Counted from the first letter of the stretch, positions 1 through 8,340 are shown. The stretch: 53,498 nt of DNA from Pseudomonadota bacterium (GCA_020160955.1 JAIUOX010000019.1:1-53498); one strand, 5' to 3'. Numbers and translations are program-made. The notes: generated by a model from the sequence alone, not told the origin.

Positions 1-1
1 G

Positions 2-874
2 AGCGCCGCCGAGACCGAGATCGCCGAAGGCGAACTGGCCGACCCGATCGGCGACGAGGCGCGCTCGCCGGTCAAGGGCATCGTCCATCGCTATCCCGAC
101 CGCGTGCTGCTGAAGCCGTTGCACGCCTGCCCGGTCTATTGCCGCTTCTGCTTCCGCCGCGAGAAGGTCGGGCCGGGCGGCGACGCGCTGTCGGCCGACG
201 AGATGGCCGCCGCCGTCGCCTACGTCCGCGCCCGGCCGGCGATCTGGGAAGTCATCCTGACCGGCGGCGACCCGCTGATGCTGGCGCCGCGCCGGCTGGC
301 CGACCTGCTGGCCGCTCTGGACGCGATCGACCATGTCGGCGTGATCCGCCTGCACAGCCGCGTGCCAATCGTCGATCCCGGCCGCGTCACCGACGGGCTG
401 GTCGAGGCGCTCAGGCCGCGCCGGGCCGCGCGATGGCTGGCCGTGCATTGCAACCACCCGCGCGAACTGGCGCCGGCGGCGCGCGCCGCGCTGGCCCGGC
501 TGGCCGAGGCCGGCCTGCCGCTGCTCGGCCAGACCGTGCTGCTGGCCGGCGTCAACGACGACGCCGACACGCTCGACGCCCTGATGCGGGCGCTGGTGAC
601 GGCGCGGGTCAAGCCGTACTACCTGCACCATCCCGACCTGGTGCGTGGCACCGGCCATTTCCGGGTGTCGATCGAGAAGGGCCAGGCCCTGATGCGGGCG
701 CTGCGCGGCCGGCTGAGCGGGCTCGCCCAGCCGACCTACGTGCTCGATGTGCCGGGCGGCCACGGCAAGGTGCCGATCGGCCCGGGCTACCTCGGCGACG
801 ATCCCGGCGCGGCAGGGCCGGACGGGCTGGCGGTACGCGACCCGTTCGGCGGCGAGCATCGCTACCCGGGCTGA
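2..874 (+). CDS. KamA/EpmB-type radical SAM aminomutase-like protein (5' truncated)
   Basis: The reading frame is already open at the left edge, so the N-terminus is missing; 290 residues remain. The visible part starts with a DPIGD stretch, then HRYPDR, then the radical SAM cluster motif CPVYCRFC (CxxxCxxC) followed by FRRE, an arrangement typical of lysine 2,3-aminomutases and EpmB. A TGGDP motif for S-adenosylmethionine binding follows, and later PYYLHHPD and GHFRV, near the PLP/substrate region of this family. It most likely makes beta-lysine, either free or for modification of elongation factor P (EF-P), but the sequence does not decide which. Alphaproteobacterial homologues often sit near efp and an EpmA-like gene; those would lie outside the window. 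The 3' end faces the PCuAC-like gene with a 15-bp gap. Confidence 0.85.
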   Translation, partial: SAAETEIAEGELADPIGDEARSPVKGIVHRYPDRVLLKPLHACPVYCRFCFRREKVGPGGDALSADEMAAAVAYVRARPAIWEVILTGGDPLMLAPRRLADLLAALDAIDHVGVIRLHSRVPIVDPGRVTDGLVEALRPRRAARWLAVHCNHPRELAPAARAALARLAEAGLPLLGQTVLLAGVNDDADTLDALMRALVTARVKPYYLHHPDLVRGTGHFRVSIEKGQALMRALRGRLSGLAQPTYVLDVPGGHGKVPIGPGYLGDDPGAAGPDGLAVRDPFGGEHRYPG

Positions 875-889
875 CGCCCGCCGGGACGC

Positions 890-1357
890 CTACTGGCGCG
901 TCGTGTCGAGGGCGGCTTCGCCGACCGCGCCGGGCGCTTCGACGACGCAGCCGATCTCGACCGCGCCAGCCTTCTCGAAATGCAGGGTGAGCGACAGCCG
1001 GCTGCCGGTCGGCAGCGGGCCGGTGACCCCGCTCAGCAGCACGTGGTAGCCGCGCGGCTTGAGGTCGCGCGATTCGCCGCCCGGCAGGGCGAGGCCGTTG
1101 GCCAGCGGCCGCATCTCGATGTTCGGGCCGACCACCTTGATGCCGCACAGTTCGGCCGTGGCAGCCTGCTTGCTCTCGGCGCGGACCAGCCGGTCGCCCG
1201 TGGTCCCGGTGTTGATGATCGACAGGTAGGCGCCGGCCAGGCCCGGCACGTCGGCCGAGGCCCGCGCCCACGGCTTGCGGAACTCGATCGCTCCCAGGGT
1301 GGCCGCCGGCGGCGACGGCGCCTCGGCCTTCTTGGCGTTGCGTTTGAAGAAGCTCAT
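890..1357 (-). CDS. PCuAC-like (DUF461) protein with degenerate copper site and no signal peptide
   Basis: 155 residues. From about residue 23 it follows the PCuAC cupredoxin-like fold: a KPWARAS start, GAYLSIINTG, an EMRPL stretch and a PRGYHVLL stretch. Canonical PCuAC proteins are periplasmic Cu(I) chaperones using the ligands H-x10-M-x21-H-x-M. Here the first His is Cys71, Met82 is kept at the right spacing, His105 is kept, and the last Met is Leu107. The start chosen (MSFFKRNAKK) gives a charged N-terminus without a hydrophobic signal; upstream in-frame starts do not add one either. Copper delivery in the periplasm is therefore doubtful: it may be a cytoplasmic variant, a Cys-liganded chaperone or a decaying copy. 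No cytochrome oxidase or copper genes are adjacent. Confidence 0.75.
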   Translation of the reverse strand: MSFFKRNAKKAEAPSPPAATLGAIEFRKPWARASADVPGLAGAYLSIINTGTTGDRLVRAESKQAATAELCGIKVVGPNIEMRPLANGLALPGGESRDLKPRGYHVLLSGVTGPLPTGSRLSLTLHFEKAGAVEIGCVVEAPGAVGEAALDTTRQ

Positions 1358-1472
1358 CGCGGCGATCGCTCCATTAGAATTTCTTTCAACTGCACCGGTT
1401 CGCGCCGCTCGTCCAGCCCACGCGGCGACGGGCCGCGCCATGAACCGAACTGGGGCTCCCGGCGCGACCGTC

Positions 1473-2396
1473 TCAGCGACGGCCGACCGCGGCGATCGCC
1501 GTCCGGCTGGCGCGAGACTGCGGCGCGCTCAGCTCCTCGACCAGCCACTCCTCGAACGCCTTGGTCTTGGGCCGCGTCGCGGTGGCCGGCGGGCAGACGA
1601 ACCACCACGCCTTGCCCGAGTCGACGATCTGCGGGAACGGCTGGAACAGCCGGCCCGACGCCAGCTCCTCGCGGAACAGCTGCGGCGGCCCGACCGCGAC
1701 GCCGGCGCCCTCCATCGCCGCCTCGACGGCGATCATCGTCGAGTCGAAGGTCAGCACGCGCTTGGGCTTGAAGTCGCCCATGCCGACCGCGCGCAGCCAG
1801 ATCGACCACTCGGGATCGTAGGTCATGTCGATGAACGGCACGCGCTTGAGATCGTCGAGCGTCTTCAGCTTGTCGCGGTAGCGCCGCCCGCACAGCGGCG
1901 TCAGCACGTCGGAAAAAAGCCGCGTGGCATGCAGTTCCGGCTCGGGTTGCACGGTGAAGCGGATGGCGCAGTCGAAGTCCTCGCGCGCGAAGTCGACGCG
2001 GCGCTGCGTCGTCGTCATGCGGACCTCGATCTCGGGATGCTTGGCCTGGAAGCGGTGCAGGCGCGGCGCCAGCCAGCCCAGCGCGAAGGTCGTGACCAGG
2101 CTGACGTTGAGCGTGCCGGAGTTGGCCTTGCGGCCAACCCGCTCGAGCGCGTTGGTCATGCGATCGAAGGCATCGCGCAGGTCGGGCAGCAGCGCCTCGC
2201 CCTCGCTGGTGATCTCGAGGCCGCGCGGGCGGCGCACGAACAGCGCCACGCCGAGGCGCTCTTCCAGCGCCTTGACCTGGTGGCTGACCGCGGCCTGGGT
2301 GACGTGCAGCTCTTCGGCGGCGTGCGTGAAGCTGGCGTGACGGGCCGCCGCCTCGAAGGCACGCAGCGCGTTGAGGGGCAGCTGGGAGCGGCTCAT
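1473..2396 (-). CDS. LysR-family transcriptional regulator, GcvA-like
   Basis: 307 residues, the normal LysR length. Residues 1-65 carry the winged helix: PLNALRAFEAAARH, SFTHAAEELHVTQAAVSHQ and LGVALFVRR. The remainder is a periplasmic-binding-protein-like effector domain. The phrase LNALRAFEAAARH and the DFDCAIR segment are typical of the GcvA/AmpR subgroup. Its target is unknown. It is divergent from the DUF1127 gene (140-bp gap) and lies upstream of the PCuAC-like gene on the same strand (115-bp gap), so either could be regulated by it. A small dyad in the divergent gap could be its binding site. Confidence 0.92.
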   Translation of the reverse strand: MSRSQLPLNALRAFEAAARHASFTHAAEELHVTQAAVSHQVKALEERLGVALFVRRPRGLEITSEGEALLPDLRDAFDRMTNALERVGRKANSGTLNVSLVTTFALGWLAPRLHRFQAKHPEIEVRMTTTQRRVDFAREDFDCAIRFTVQPEPELHATRLFSDVLTPLCGRRYRDKLKTLDDLKRVPFIDMTYDPEWSIWLRAVGMGDFKPKRVLTFDSTMIAVEAAMEGAGVAVGPPQLFREELASGRLFQPFPQIVDSGKAWWFVCPPATATRPKTKAFEEWLVEELSAPQSRASRTAIAAVGRR

Positions 2397-2410
2397 CGCG
2401 ATACCGAGAT

Positions 2411-2425
2411 CATAGTTATTCTAAG
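2411..2425. promoter_or_regulatory. candidate LysR-type operator
   Basis: The 15-bp dyad CATAGTTATTCTAAG has outer halves C-x-TAG and CTA-x-G around a 5-bp centre. It lies 15 bp upstream of the LysR start codon in the gap shared with the DUF1127 gene. Position and AT-rich dyad fit the T-N11-A type of LysR site, but the match is short and could be chance. Confidence 0.35.
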
Positions 2426-2536
2426 TCTCCCCCGAGCAATCGTCCTTTGCGCACAGCGGTACCTTAGCGCAAATAGGGCAAGGAAACGAGGTGCTTCCCG
2501 GTCATTCGACCGCGACGCCTCAAACGGAGCTAAGTC

Positions 2537-2776
2537 ATGTCGTCCCTGTCCAGCGTGCGGGCATTCGTCCGCCCGGCTACCCCCTCTTTCTCGATCGGCC
2601 GCGCCGTGGCGCTGCTGGCCGGCGCCGTCGCCGTCGGGATCGAGACGGTCATGAGCCGTGCCGAGCTGGCCCGGTCGCGACGCCAGCTCGCCCAGCTCGA
2701 CGAGCGCCTGCTGCGCGACATCGGTCTCGACCGCATGTCGGCCCGCCAGGAAGCCTCGAAGGGCTACTGGCTGTAG
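2537..2776 (+). CDS. DUF1127 domain protein
   Basis: 79 residues. The C-terminal 45 residues fit DUF1127: a hydrophobic/basic helix, then QLAQLDERLLRDIGLDR and a final YWL. Small DUF1127 proteins are common in alphaproteobacteria; some are linked to phosphate or carbon stress and RNA metabolism, but the role of this one is unknown. The N-terminal 30 residues are a variable extension with a short hydrophobic patch (GRAVALLAGAVAVG). A GGAG Shine-Dalgarno sequence lies 7 nt before the ATG. It is divergent from the LysR gene. Confidence 0.85.
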   Translation: MSSLSSVRAFVRPATPSFSIGRAVALLAGAVAVGIETVMSRAELARSRRQLAQLDERLLRDIGLDRMSARQEASKGYWL

Positions 2777-2794
2777 GGCATCGCGCCCCCTCGA

Positions 2795-2819
2795 CCGCCG
2801 GCCAATTGCCGGCCGGCGG
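2795..2819 (+). terminator. GC-rich hairpin after the DUF1127 gene
   Basis: CCGCCGGC and GCCGGCGG form an 8-bp perfect stem around a 9-nt loop, 18 bp after the DUF1127 stop and before ada. There is no U-tract, so termination is only a possibility. Confidence 0.35.
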
Positions 2820-2838
2820 CGGATAGAGCAGGGTGGGC

Positions 2839-3987
2839 ATGGGTGCTGAGATGGCGCCCATGACCCAACCCACCCTCGCCGCTTCCCCCGTGACCGCCTC
2901 CCCGGTCGTTCCCCCGATCCCCGACGACGCGACCTGCTGGCAGGCCGTCCAGCACCGCGACCGCCGCTTCAACGGCCGGTTCTGGTTCTCGGTGCGTTCG
3001 ACCGGTGTCTACTGCCTGCCGTCCTGCGCCGCCCGGCCGCCGCTGCGCCGCAACGTCGCCTTCCATGTCTCGCCCGACGCCGCCGAGGCCGCGGGCTTCC
3101 GCGCCTGCAAGCGCTGCAAGCCGCGCGACTGGCAGGCCGAGGCCGGCCTCAGCCGGCCGGTGGCCCACGCCTGCGCCCTGTTCGACGCCGCCGACGGCGA
3201 CGGCCCGCCGTCGCTGGCCGCGGTGGCGCGCCGCGTCGGCCTGTCGCCCGGCGCACTGGGCAAGCGGTTCATGGTCGAGCTGGGCGTCAACCCGCGCGAC
3301 TGGCTGGCCGCCCGCAAGCGCCAGAAGTTCCGCCAGGCCCTGCGCGGCGGCGACTCGGTGGCCGACGCGCTGTACGGCGCGGGCTACGGCTCGCCGAGCC
3401 GCGTCTACGAGAGCGCCAACGCCGCGCTGGGCATGACGCCCGCGACCTACGCCAAGGGCGGCGCCGGCGCGCGCATCGGCTTCACCACGGTTACGTCGGA
3501 CTATGGCCGCGTCCTGGTCGCGACGACGCCGAAGGGCATCGCCGCGGTGTTCCTGGGCGACGATGACCGGACGCTCGAGAAGGAGCTGCGCGGCGACTTC
3601 CCGGCCGCCGAGATCGCGCGCGACGACGCAGGCCTCGCGCCGCGGGTCGGCGCCGTGCTGGCCCGCCTGTACGGTCGCAAGCCGACCGCGCTCGACGCGC
3701 CGGACGCCCCGCTCGACATCGTCGGCACCGCCTTCCAGTGGAAGGTTTGGAAGGAGCTGACGCGCATCCCGGCGGGCGAGACCCGGACCTATGGCGAGAT
3801 CGCCCAGCGCATCGGCGCGCCGGGCGCCGCCCGCGCGGTCGGCCGCGCCTGCGCGACCAACCCGGCCTCCGGCGTCATCCCCTGCCACCGCGCGGTCGGC
3901 GCCGGCGGCAGCCTGACCGGCTATCGCTGGGGCGTGGCGCGCAAGGAGCGGCTGCTGGCCGACGAGCGGCGCCGCAGCAATACGTAG
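2839..3987 (+). CDS. ada: Bifunctional Ada: AraC-type regulator / O6-methylguanine-DNA methyltransferase
   Basis: 382 residues with the full Ada layout. The N-terminal Ada zinc domain has four cysteines in place (Cys59, Cys63, Cys90, Cys93), which bind zinc and accept methyl from phosphotriesters. An AraC-type helix-turn-helix segment follows (about 115-205, with SLAAVARRVGLSPGALGKRF). The C-terminal methyltransferase domain has the active-site motif IPCHRAV with the acceptor Cys near residue 349. It repairs alkylated DNA and activates the adaptive response. I chose the ATG at 2839 because an AGGG element lies 5 nt upstream; GTG 2833 and ATGs 2851 and 2860 are also in frame. The 3' end overlaps the convergent Smr gene by 67 bp. 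Confidence 0.95.
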   Translation: MGAEMAPMTQPTLAASPVTASPVVPPIPDDATCWQAVQHRDRRFNGRFWFSVRSTGVYCLPSCAARPPLRRNVAFHVSPDAAEAAGFRACKRCKPRDWQAEAGLSRPVAHACALFDAADGDGPPSLAAVARRVGLSPGALGKRFMVELGVNPRDWLAARKRQKFRQALRGGDSVADALYGAGYGSPSRVYESANAALGMTPATYAKGGAGARIGFTTVTSDYGRVLVATTPKGIAAVFLGDDDRTLEKELRGDFPAAEIARDDAGLAPRVGAVLARLYGRKPTALDAPDAPLDIVGTAFQWKVWKELTRIPAGETRTYGEIAQRIGAPGAARAVGRACATNPASGVIPCHRAVGAGGSLTGYRWGVARKERLLADERRRSNT

Positions 3988-4526
3988 AAGGCGCCGCCGC
4001 CGCCGTGCCGCGGGTGCGCCGGCCGCACGGCGCGCACGCGGTCGCGGTTGTCGGCGCGGTTGAGCCAGCCGACGAACTCGTTGCGGATGCGGCCGCCGAA
4101 CACGCGGCCGCCTTCCAGCCGCACGCCCTTGCCGGTGACGACCAGCACGACCCGCAGGTCGCGCGCCGCCGCGTCCTCGAGGAAGCGCGTCACCGCCCGC
4201 TCGGCGGCCGCGACGGTCATGCCGTGCAGGTCGAGCGAGGCCTGCGGCACGAGCTTGCCGCGCGACAGCGAGCGCGAGACGTCGCGGTCGAAGGCACGGT
4301 CCTCGACCGACAGCTCGGGCCGGGTCGGCGCTGCGGGCGCCTGCGCCCGGGGCGCGGCGAGCCGGGCCGCGAGTTCCTCCGCCGTCGGCTTCGCCCGCGG
4401 GGCGGGCGCGGCCGGCGCGGACGCGCGCTTCTTCGGCATCGCCGCCAGGCGCGCGGCACGCTTGCGGACGCGAAGCGGCTTCACGTCCGCCATCGCCGCG
4501 GCAAAGAGGTCGGCGTCCTTGACCAT
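3921..4526 (-). CDS. Smr-domain protein (MutS2 C-terminal-like, small MutS-related)
   Basis: 201 residues. After a low-complexity Ala/Pro/Lys-rich N-terminus (about 1-90), the Smr core appears: LDLHGMTVAAAERAVTRFL, VVTGKG, then HGGGGAFYVLLRR near the end. The LDLHG and TGKG motifs mark the nuclease-associated Smr fold; stand-alone Smr proteins may nick branched DNA or cleave RNA, but the substrate here is unknown. The usual family end would be FYVLLRR; this protein runs about 15 residues further, and that tail lies inside the 3' end of ada on the other strand. It is divergent from the TPR gene with 48 bp between start codons. Confidence 0.88.
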   Translation of the reverse strand: MVKDADLFAAAMADVKPLRVRKRAARLAAMPKKRASAPAAPAPRAKPTAEELAARLAAPRAQAPAAPTRPELSVEDRAFDRDVSRSLSRGKLVPQASLDLHGMTVAAAERAVTRFLEDAAARDLRVVLVVTGKGVRLEGGRVFGGRIRNEFVGWLNRADNRDRVRAVRPAHPRHGGGGAFYVLLRRRSSASSRSLRATPQR

Positions 4527-4574
4527 GGCTGTTTCGTGTAGCCTTGGCCGCGGGGTGGGTCTACACAGCCCGCC

Positions 4575-5942
4575 ATGGCACAGGCGTCTCCTCCGCCGTC
4601 GCAATCGCCGCCGGCACCCGATCCCGATCTCCAGACCGGGTTGCAGTATCTCAAGGCCGGGTGGTTCGACCGCGCCGAGCCGCTGTTCCGGGCGGCCCTG
4701 GGCCGCCACGGCGACCGTCCCGACATCCTGCACTTCCTGGCCGTCTGCCTGGCGCAGCGCGGCGCCGTGGTCGAGGCCGAGGGCCTGTGGCGGCGCGCCA
4801 TCGCGCGCGATCCCAAGGAGCCGATGCTGACCTACAACCTCGCGCTCGCGGTGCGGGCGCAGGGCAAGCTGGACGACGCGGCGCGCTACTTCCGCGACAC
4901 GATCCGCAACGCGCCGGCCCACGTCGAGGCGCGGCTGGGCCTCGCCTCGGTGCTGATGGACCTCGGCCGCTTCGCCGCCGCCGAGCGCGAGCTGGGCGAG
5001 TTCGTCACCAACGTCGACGAGGCGATTCACAAGGGCGGCGAGGTCGCCGAGAAGCTGAAGCCGCTGCAGTCGCGCGCCCGCAACATGCTGGGCTACGTGC
5101 TGTACCGGCTCGGCCATCACTCGGCGGCGATCGAGATGCTCGACCTCGCCCTGCACGACGCCGGCGACGACGCCGCGCGCCGCGGCCAGATCCTGGGCGA
5201 CCGCGCGCTGTCGCTGAGCGCGCTCGGCCACCACGACGAGGCGATCGCCGGCGCCCAGCAGGCGCTGGAGGCGGCGCCCGACAGCCCGTCGGTCCGCCAC
5301 ATCATGGGTTACGTGCTGCAGCTCGCCGGCAAGCCGGCCGAGGCCGTGCCGTTCATCGAGCAGGCCCTGCAGCGCGACCCGACCTTCAGCGCGGCGCTGC
5401 GCACGCTGGCGCTGGCCAAGCAGGCGCTGGGCCAGGGCGGGGAAGCCGAGGCGCTGCTGAAGCAGGCGCTCGAGAAGGCGCCGAACAACGTCGACATCGT
5501 GCTGCAGCTGTCGTTCCTGCGGATCTCCGACAAGCGCTTCGACGAGGCGCTGGCGGTGCTGCAGCCCTACCTGCAGGCGACGCCCGGCGATGCCCGGGCG
5601 CTCAACAACCTCGGGCTGGCGCTGCGCGGCCTCAAGCGCTTCGACGAGGCGCGCCGCGCCCTCAAGAAGGCGGTGCGCCAGGCGCCGGAAGATCCCTTCC
5701 TGCTGACCAACTTCGGCTCCGTGCTGGTCGATCTCGGCCGCGCCACCGAGGCCAAGCCGCTGCACGAGAAGGCGCTGCGCCTGCTGCCGGGCGATTCCCG
5801 GCTGCTCGGCCACTTCGGCGTCTGCCTCGCCGCGCTGGGCGAGACCGACCGCGCGCGCGAGGCGCTCGACACCGCGCTGGCGGCCGATCCGAACAATGCC
5901 GAGGCGCTCGACGCGCTGGTCAAGCTGACCGCGTCGACCTGA
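4575..5942 (+). CDS. Tetratricopeptide repeat protein
   Basis: 455 residues made almost entirely of TPR repeats after a short Pro/Ser-rich N-terminus. I see roughly ten 34-residue units with the usual small-residue and aromatic spacing, for example LQYLKAGWFDRAEPLFRAAL, AARYFRDTIRNAPAHVEARL, LGLALRGLKRFDEARRALKK and ALDTALAADPNNAEALDAL. No signal peptide, enzymatic or membrane domain is visible, so it is probably a cytoplasmic protein-interaction scaffold of unknown partner. It is the first gene of a likely operon: yggS starts 4 bp after its stop, then mutM and the hydratase follow with short gaps. Confidence 0.85.
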   Translation: MAQASPPPSQSPPAPDPDLQTGLQYLKAGWFDRAEPLFRAALGRHGDRPDILHFLAVCLAQRGAVVEAEGLWRRAIARDPKEPMLTYNLALAVRAQGKLDDAARYFRDTIRNAPAHVEARLGLASVLMDLGRFAAAERELGEFVTNVDEAIHKGGEVAEKLKPLQSRARNMLGYVLYRLGHHSAAIEMLDLALHDAGDDAARRGQILGDRALSLSALGHHDEAIAGAQQALEAAPDSPSVRHIMGYVLQLAGKPAEAVPFIEQALQRDPTFSAALRTLALAKQALGQGGEAEALLKQALEKAPNNVDIVLQLSFLRISDKRFDEALAVLQPYLQATPGDARALNNLGLALRGLKRFDEARRALKKAVRQAPEDPFLLTNFGSVLVDLGRATEAKPLHEKALRLLPGDSRLLGHFGVCLAALGETDRAREALDTALAADPNNAEALDALVKLTAST

Positions 5943-5946
5943 GCCC

Positions 5947-6615
5947 ATGAGCGACGCCACCGCCCGTCTCGACGAGGTGCGCGGCCGCATCGACGCGGCG
6001 GCGCGGGCAGCCGGCCGCGATCCGGCCGCGGTCACCCTGGTCGCGGTGTCCAAGACCCACGGTGCCGACCGGGTGCGCGAGCTGCTGCAGGTCGGCCAGC
6101 GCGTGTTCGGCGAGAACCGCGTCCAGGAGGCCGAGGGCAAGTTCCCGGCGCTCAAGGCCGAGTATCCCGACCTCGAACTGCACCTGATCGGGCCGCTGCA
6201 GACCAACAAGGCGCGCGAGGCGGTGGCGCTGTTCGACGTCATCCAGTCGGTCGACCGCGAGCGCCTGGCCGCGACGCTGGCCAAGGAGATGGACCGCGCC
6301 GGCCGCCGCCCGGCCTGCTACGTCCAGGTCAATACCGGCGAGGAGCCGCAGAAGGCCGGCGTCCTGCCGGCCGAGGTCGATGCCTTCGTGGCCGCCTGCC
6401 GCGACAGCCACAAGCTGCCGGTGGTCGGCCTGATGTGCATCCCGCCGGTCGACGAGGACCCGTCGCTGCACTTCGCCCTGCTGGCGAAGATGGCGGCGCG
6501 CAACGGCCTCGACCGGGTGAGCATGGGCATGAGCGCCGACTACGAGACCGCGGTACGGCTGGGCGCCACCCATGTCCGCGTCGGCACCGCCCTGTTCGGC
6601 TCGCGCGGGACCTGA
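5947..6615 (+). CDS. yggS: YggS/PipY-family pyridoxal phosphate homeostasis protein
   Basis: 222 residues, the standard length for this single-domain alanine-racemase-like barrel. The PLP-binding lysine is Lys36 in VAVSKTH. FGENRVQEA, LHLIGPLQTNK, QSVDRERLA and GLMCIPP follow, and the phosphate-binding SMGMSADYETAVRLGATHVRVG segment is near the C-terminus. These proteins carry PLP and buffer B6 vitamers and amino acid pools rather than catalysing a defined reaction. It starts 4 bp after the TPR gene and ends 9 bp before mutM, so the three are probably co-transcribed. Confidence 0.95.
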   Translation: MSDATARLDEVRGRIDAAARAAGRDPAAVTLVAVSKTHGADRVRELLQVGQRVFGENRVQEAEGKFPALKAEYPDLELHLIGPLQTNKAREAVALFDVIQSVDRERLAATLAKEMDRAGRRPACYVQVNTGEEPQKAGVLPAEVDAFVAACRDSHKLPVVGLMCIPPVDEDPSLHFALLAKMAARNGLDRVSMGMSADYETAVRLGATHVRVGTALFGSRGT

Positions 6616-6624
6616 CCCGGCGCC

Positions 6625-7464
6625 ATGCCTGAACTGCCCGAGGTCGAAACCGTCCGCCGGGGTCTCGTTCCGAAGCTGGTCGGCCATCGCATCGTCCGCC
6701 TCGTCCAGCGCCGCAAGGACCTGCGGGTGCCGCTGCCGGCGCGCTTCGCCGAGCGCGTCGAGGGCCGCACCGTCACCGCGATCGACCGGCGGGCCAAGTA
6801 CCTGCTGATGCGGCTCGACGACGGCCACACGCTGGTCGTCCACCTCGGCATGTCGGGCCGCATGACCCTGCACGACGCGGCCAGCGCCGCCGAGCACCCG
6901 TTCGAGCGCCACGACCACGTGGTGTTCGAGACCGACGCCGGCTGGCAGGTCCGCTTCAACGACGCCCGGCGGTTCGGCCTGATGGTGCTGCTGGCCGACG
7001 ACAAGGTCGCCGGTCACAAGATGTTCCGCGGGCTGGGGCCCGAGCCGCTCGACCCGGCGTTCGACGGGCCGGCGCTGGCCGGCCGGCTGAAGGGCCGCAA
7101 GACGCCGATCAAGGCGGCGCTGCTCGACCAGAAGACGCTGGTCGGGGTCGGCAACATCTACGCCTGCGAGGCGCTGTTCCTGGCCGGCCTGTCGCCGCGC
7201 CGCTCGGCCCACACCGTGCAGGGCGACCGCGCCGACCGGCTGGTGCGGGCGATCCGGCAGGTGCTGGAGCGCTCGATCGCCGACGGCGGCTCGACGCTGC
7301 GCGACCACGTCCAGCCGGGCGGCGAGCTGGGCTATTTCCAGACCCGGTTCAACGTCTACGACCGCGCCGGCACCAATTGCCCGACCCCGGGCTGCGGCAA
7401 CACCGTCCGGCGGCTGGTCCAGGCCGGCCGCTCGACCTTCTATTGCACGCGCTGCCAGCGCTAG
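6625..7464 (+). CDS. mutM: Formamidopyrimidine-DNA glycosylase (Fpg)
   Basis: 279 residues. The N-terminus MPELPEVETVRRGL supplies the catalytic Pro (after Met removal) and Glu3 of the Fpg/Nei family. HLGMSGRM, DARRFG, the helix-two-turn-helix region with GVGNIYACEALF, and a C-terminal zinc finger follow. The finger is CPTPGC...CTRC, i.e. C-x4-C then C-x2-C; the x4 spacing occurs in other alphaproteobacterial Fpg proteins as I recall, so it is probably functional. It excises 8-oxoguanine and formamidopyrimidines and nicks the abasic site. The order mutM, enoyl-CoA hydratase, rpsT, dnaA is conserved in several alphaproteobacteria. Confidence 0.96.
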   Translation: MPELPEVETVRRGLVPKLVGHRIVRLVQRRKDLRVPLPARFAERVEGRTVTAIDRRAKYLLMRLDDGHTLVVHLGMSGRMTLHDAASAAEHPFERHDHVVFETDAGWQVRFNDARRFGLMVLLADDKVAGHKMFRGLGPEPLDPAFDGPALAGRLKGRKTPIKAALLDQKTLVGVGNIYACEALFLAGLSPRRSAHTVQGDRADRLVRAIRQVLERSIADGGSTLRDHVQPGGELGYFQTRFNVYDRAGTNCPTPGCGNTVRRLVQAGRSTFYCTRCQR

Positions 7465-7491
7465 ATAATGAGCCAGACCCCGGAGGAAACG

Positions 7492-8271
7492 ATGACCGCC
7501 TACCAGAACATCAAGACCGAGACCCAGGGCCGCGTCGGCATCATCCGCCTCGACCGGCCCAAGGCGCTGAACGCGCTGTGCGCCGACCTGGTGCGCGAAC
7601 TCGGCCAGGCGCTCGACGCCTTCGAGGCCGATCCCGGCATCGGCTGCATGGTCCTGACCGGCTCGGACAAGGCGTTCGCCGCCGGCGCCGACATCAAGGA
7701 GATGAAGGACCAGTCCTACCAGGACGTCTTCCTGCGCGACTTCATCACGGTCGGCTGGGAGAAGGTCAGCCAGGTCCGCAAGCCGATCGTCGCCGCGGTG
7801 GCGGGCTATGCCCTGGGCGGCGGCTGCGAGATGGCCATGATGTGCGACTTCATCATCGCTGCCGACAACGCCCGGTTCGGCCAGCCCGAGATCACCCTCG
7901 GCACCATCCCGGGGGCCGGGGGCACCCAGCGCCTGCCGCGCTTCGTCGGCAAGTCCAAGGCCATGGACCTCGTCCTGACCGGCCGCATGATGGACGCCGG
8001 AGAGGCCGAGCGCTGCGGCCTGGTCAGCCGGGTGGTTCCGCTGGCCGACCTGATGACCGAGGCGCTGGCCGCGGCCGAGAAGATCGCCGGGATGTCCCTG
8101 CCGGCCACCATGGTGGCCAAGGAGGCGGTCAACCGGGCCTTCGAGACCACCCTGGCCGAGGGAATCCGCTTCGAACGCCGGACCTTCCACGCCACTTTCG
8201 CCTTCGACGACCGGGCCGAGGGCATGGCGGCCTTCGCCGACAAGCGCAAGGCGGCCTGGAAACACCGCTGA
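7492..8271 (+). CDS. Enoyl-CoA hydratase/isomerase (crotonase family)
   Basis: 259 residues. It has the crotonase oxyanion-hole segments [10 protein letters not shown] and GYALGGGCE, and both catalytic glutamates of true hydratases are present: Glu113 (GGGCE) and Glu133 (GQPEITLG). It should hydrate trans-2-enoyl-CoA in fatty acid or related beta-oxidation; the chain-length preference is unknown. I chose ATG 7492 because GGAGG lies 5 nt upstream; an in-frame ATG at 7468 would add eight residues. It lies 27 bp after mutM and ends in an intrinsic terminator that overlaps its stop codon. Confidence 0.93.
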   Translation: MTAYQNIKTETQGRVGIIRLDRPKALNALCADLVRELGQALDAFEADPGIGCMVLTGSDKAFAAGADIKEMKDQSYQDVFLRDFITVGWEKVSQVRKPIVAAVAGYALGGGCEMAMMCDFIIAADNARFGQPEITLGTIPGAGGTQRLPRFVGKSKAMDLVLTGRMMDAGEAERCGLVSRVVPLADLMTEALAAAEKIAGMSLPATMVAKEAVNRAFETTLAEGIRFERRTFHATFAFDDRAEGMAAFADKRKAAWKHR

Positions 8272-8295
8272 ACGGCGGTAAATCGCCGTTTTGGG
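8271..8295 (+). terminator. Intrinsic terminator of the mutM-hydratase operon
   Basis: AACGGCG (8271-8277) and CGCCGTT (8284-8290) form a perfect 7-bp stem with a 6-nt loop, beginning at the last base of the hydratase stop codon. The descending arm runs into TTTT before the next G-rich stretch. Confidence 0.65.
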
Positions 8296-8311
8296 CCCCC
8301 CGGGGGCGGGG

Positions 8312-8340
8312 TTGACCGGCTGCCGGCCGGCCCGTATACA
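8312..8340 (+). promoter_or_regulatory. Sigma-70-type promoter of rpsT
   Basis: TTGACC at 8312-8317 (5 of 6 to the -35 consensus) and TATACA at 8335-8340 are separated by exactly 17 bp. Transcription would start near 8347, giving a leader of about 20 nt before the rpsT ATG. It is the best promoter seen in the window, as expected for a ribosomal protein gene. Confidence 0.8.

Noticed and set aside
4530..6284. Long minus-strand open frame running from the Smr gene back through the TPR and yggS genes
   Set aside because: It is antisense to clear genes, has a repetitive Arg/Gln/Leu-rich composition and exists only because stops are rare in GC-rich DNA. Only the 3921-4526 part has family motifs.
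7374..7464. MutM zinc finger with C-x4-C spacing looked broken
   Set aside because: The CPTPGC form occurs in other alphaproteobacterial Fpg proteins as far as I recall, and the other residues are intact.
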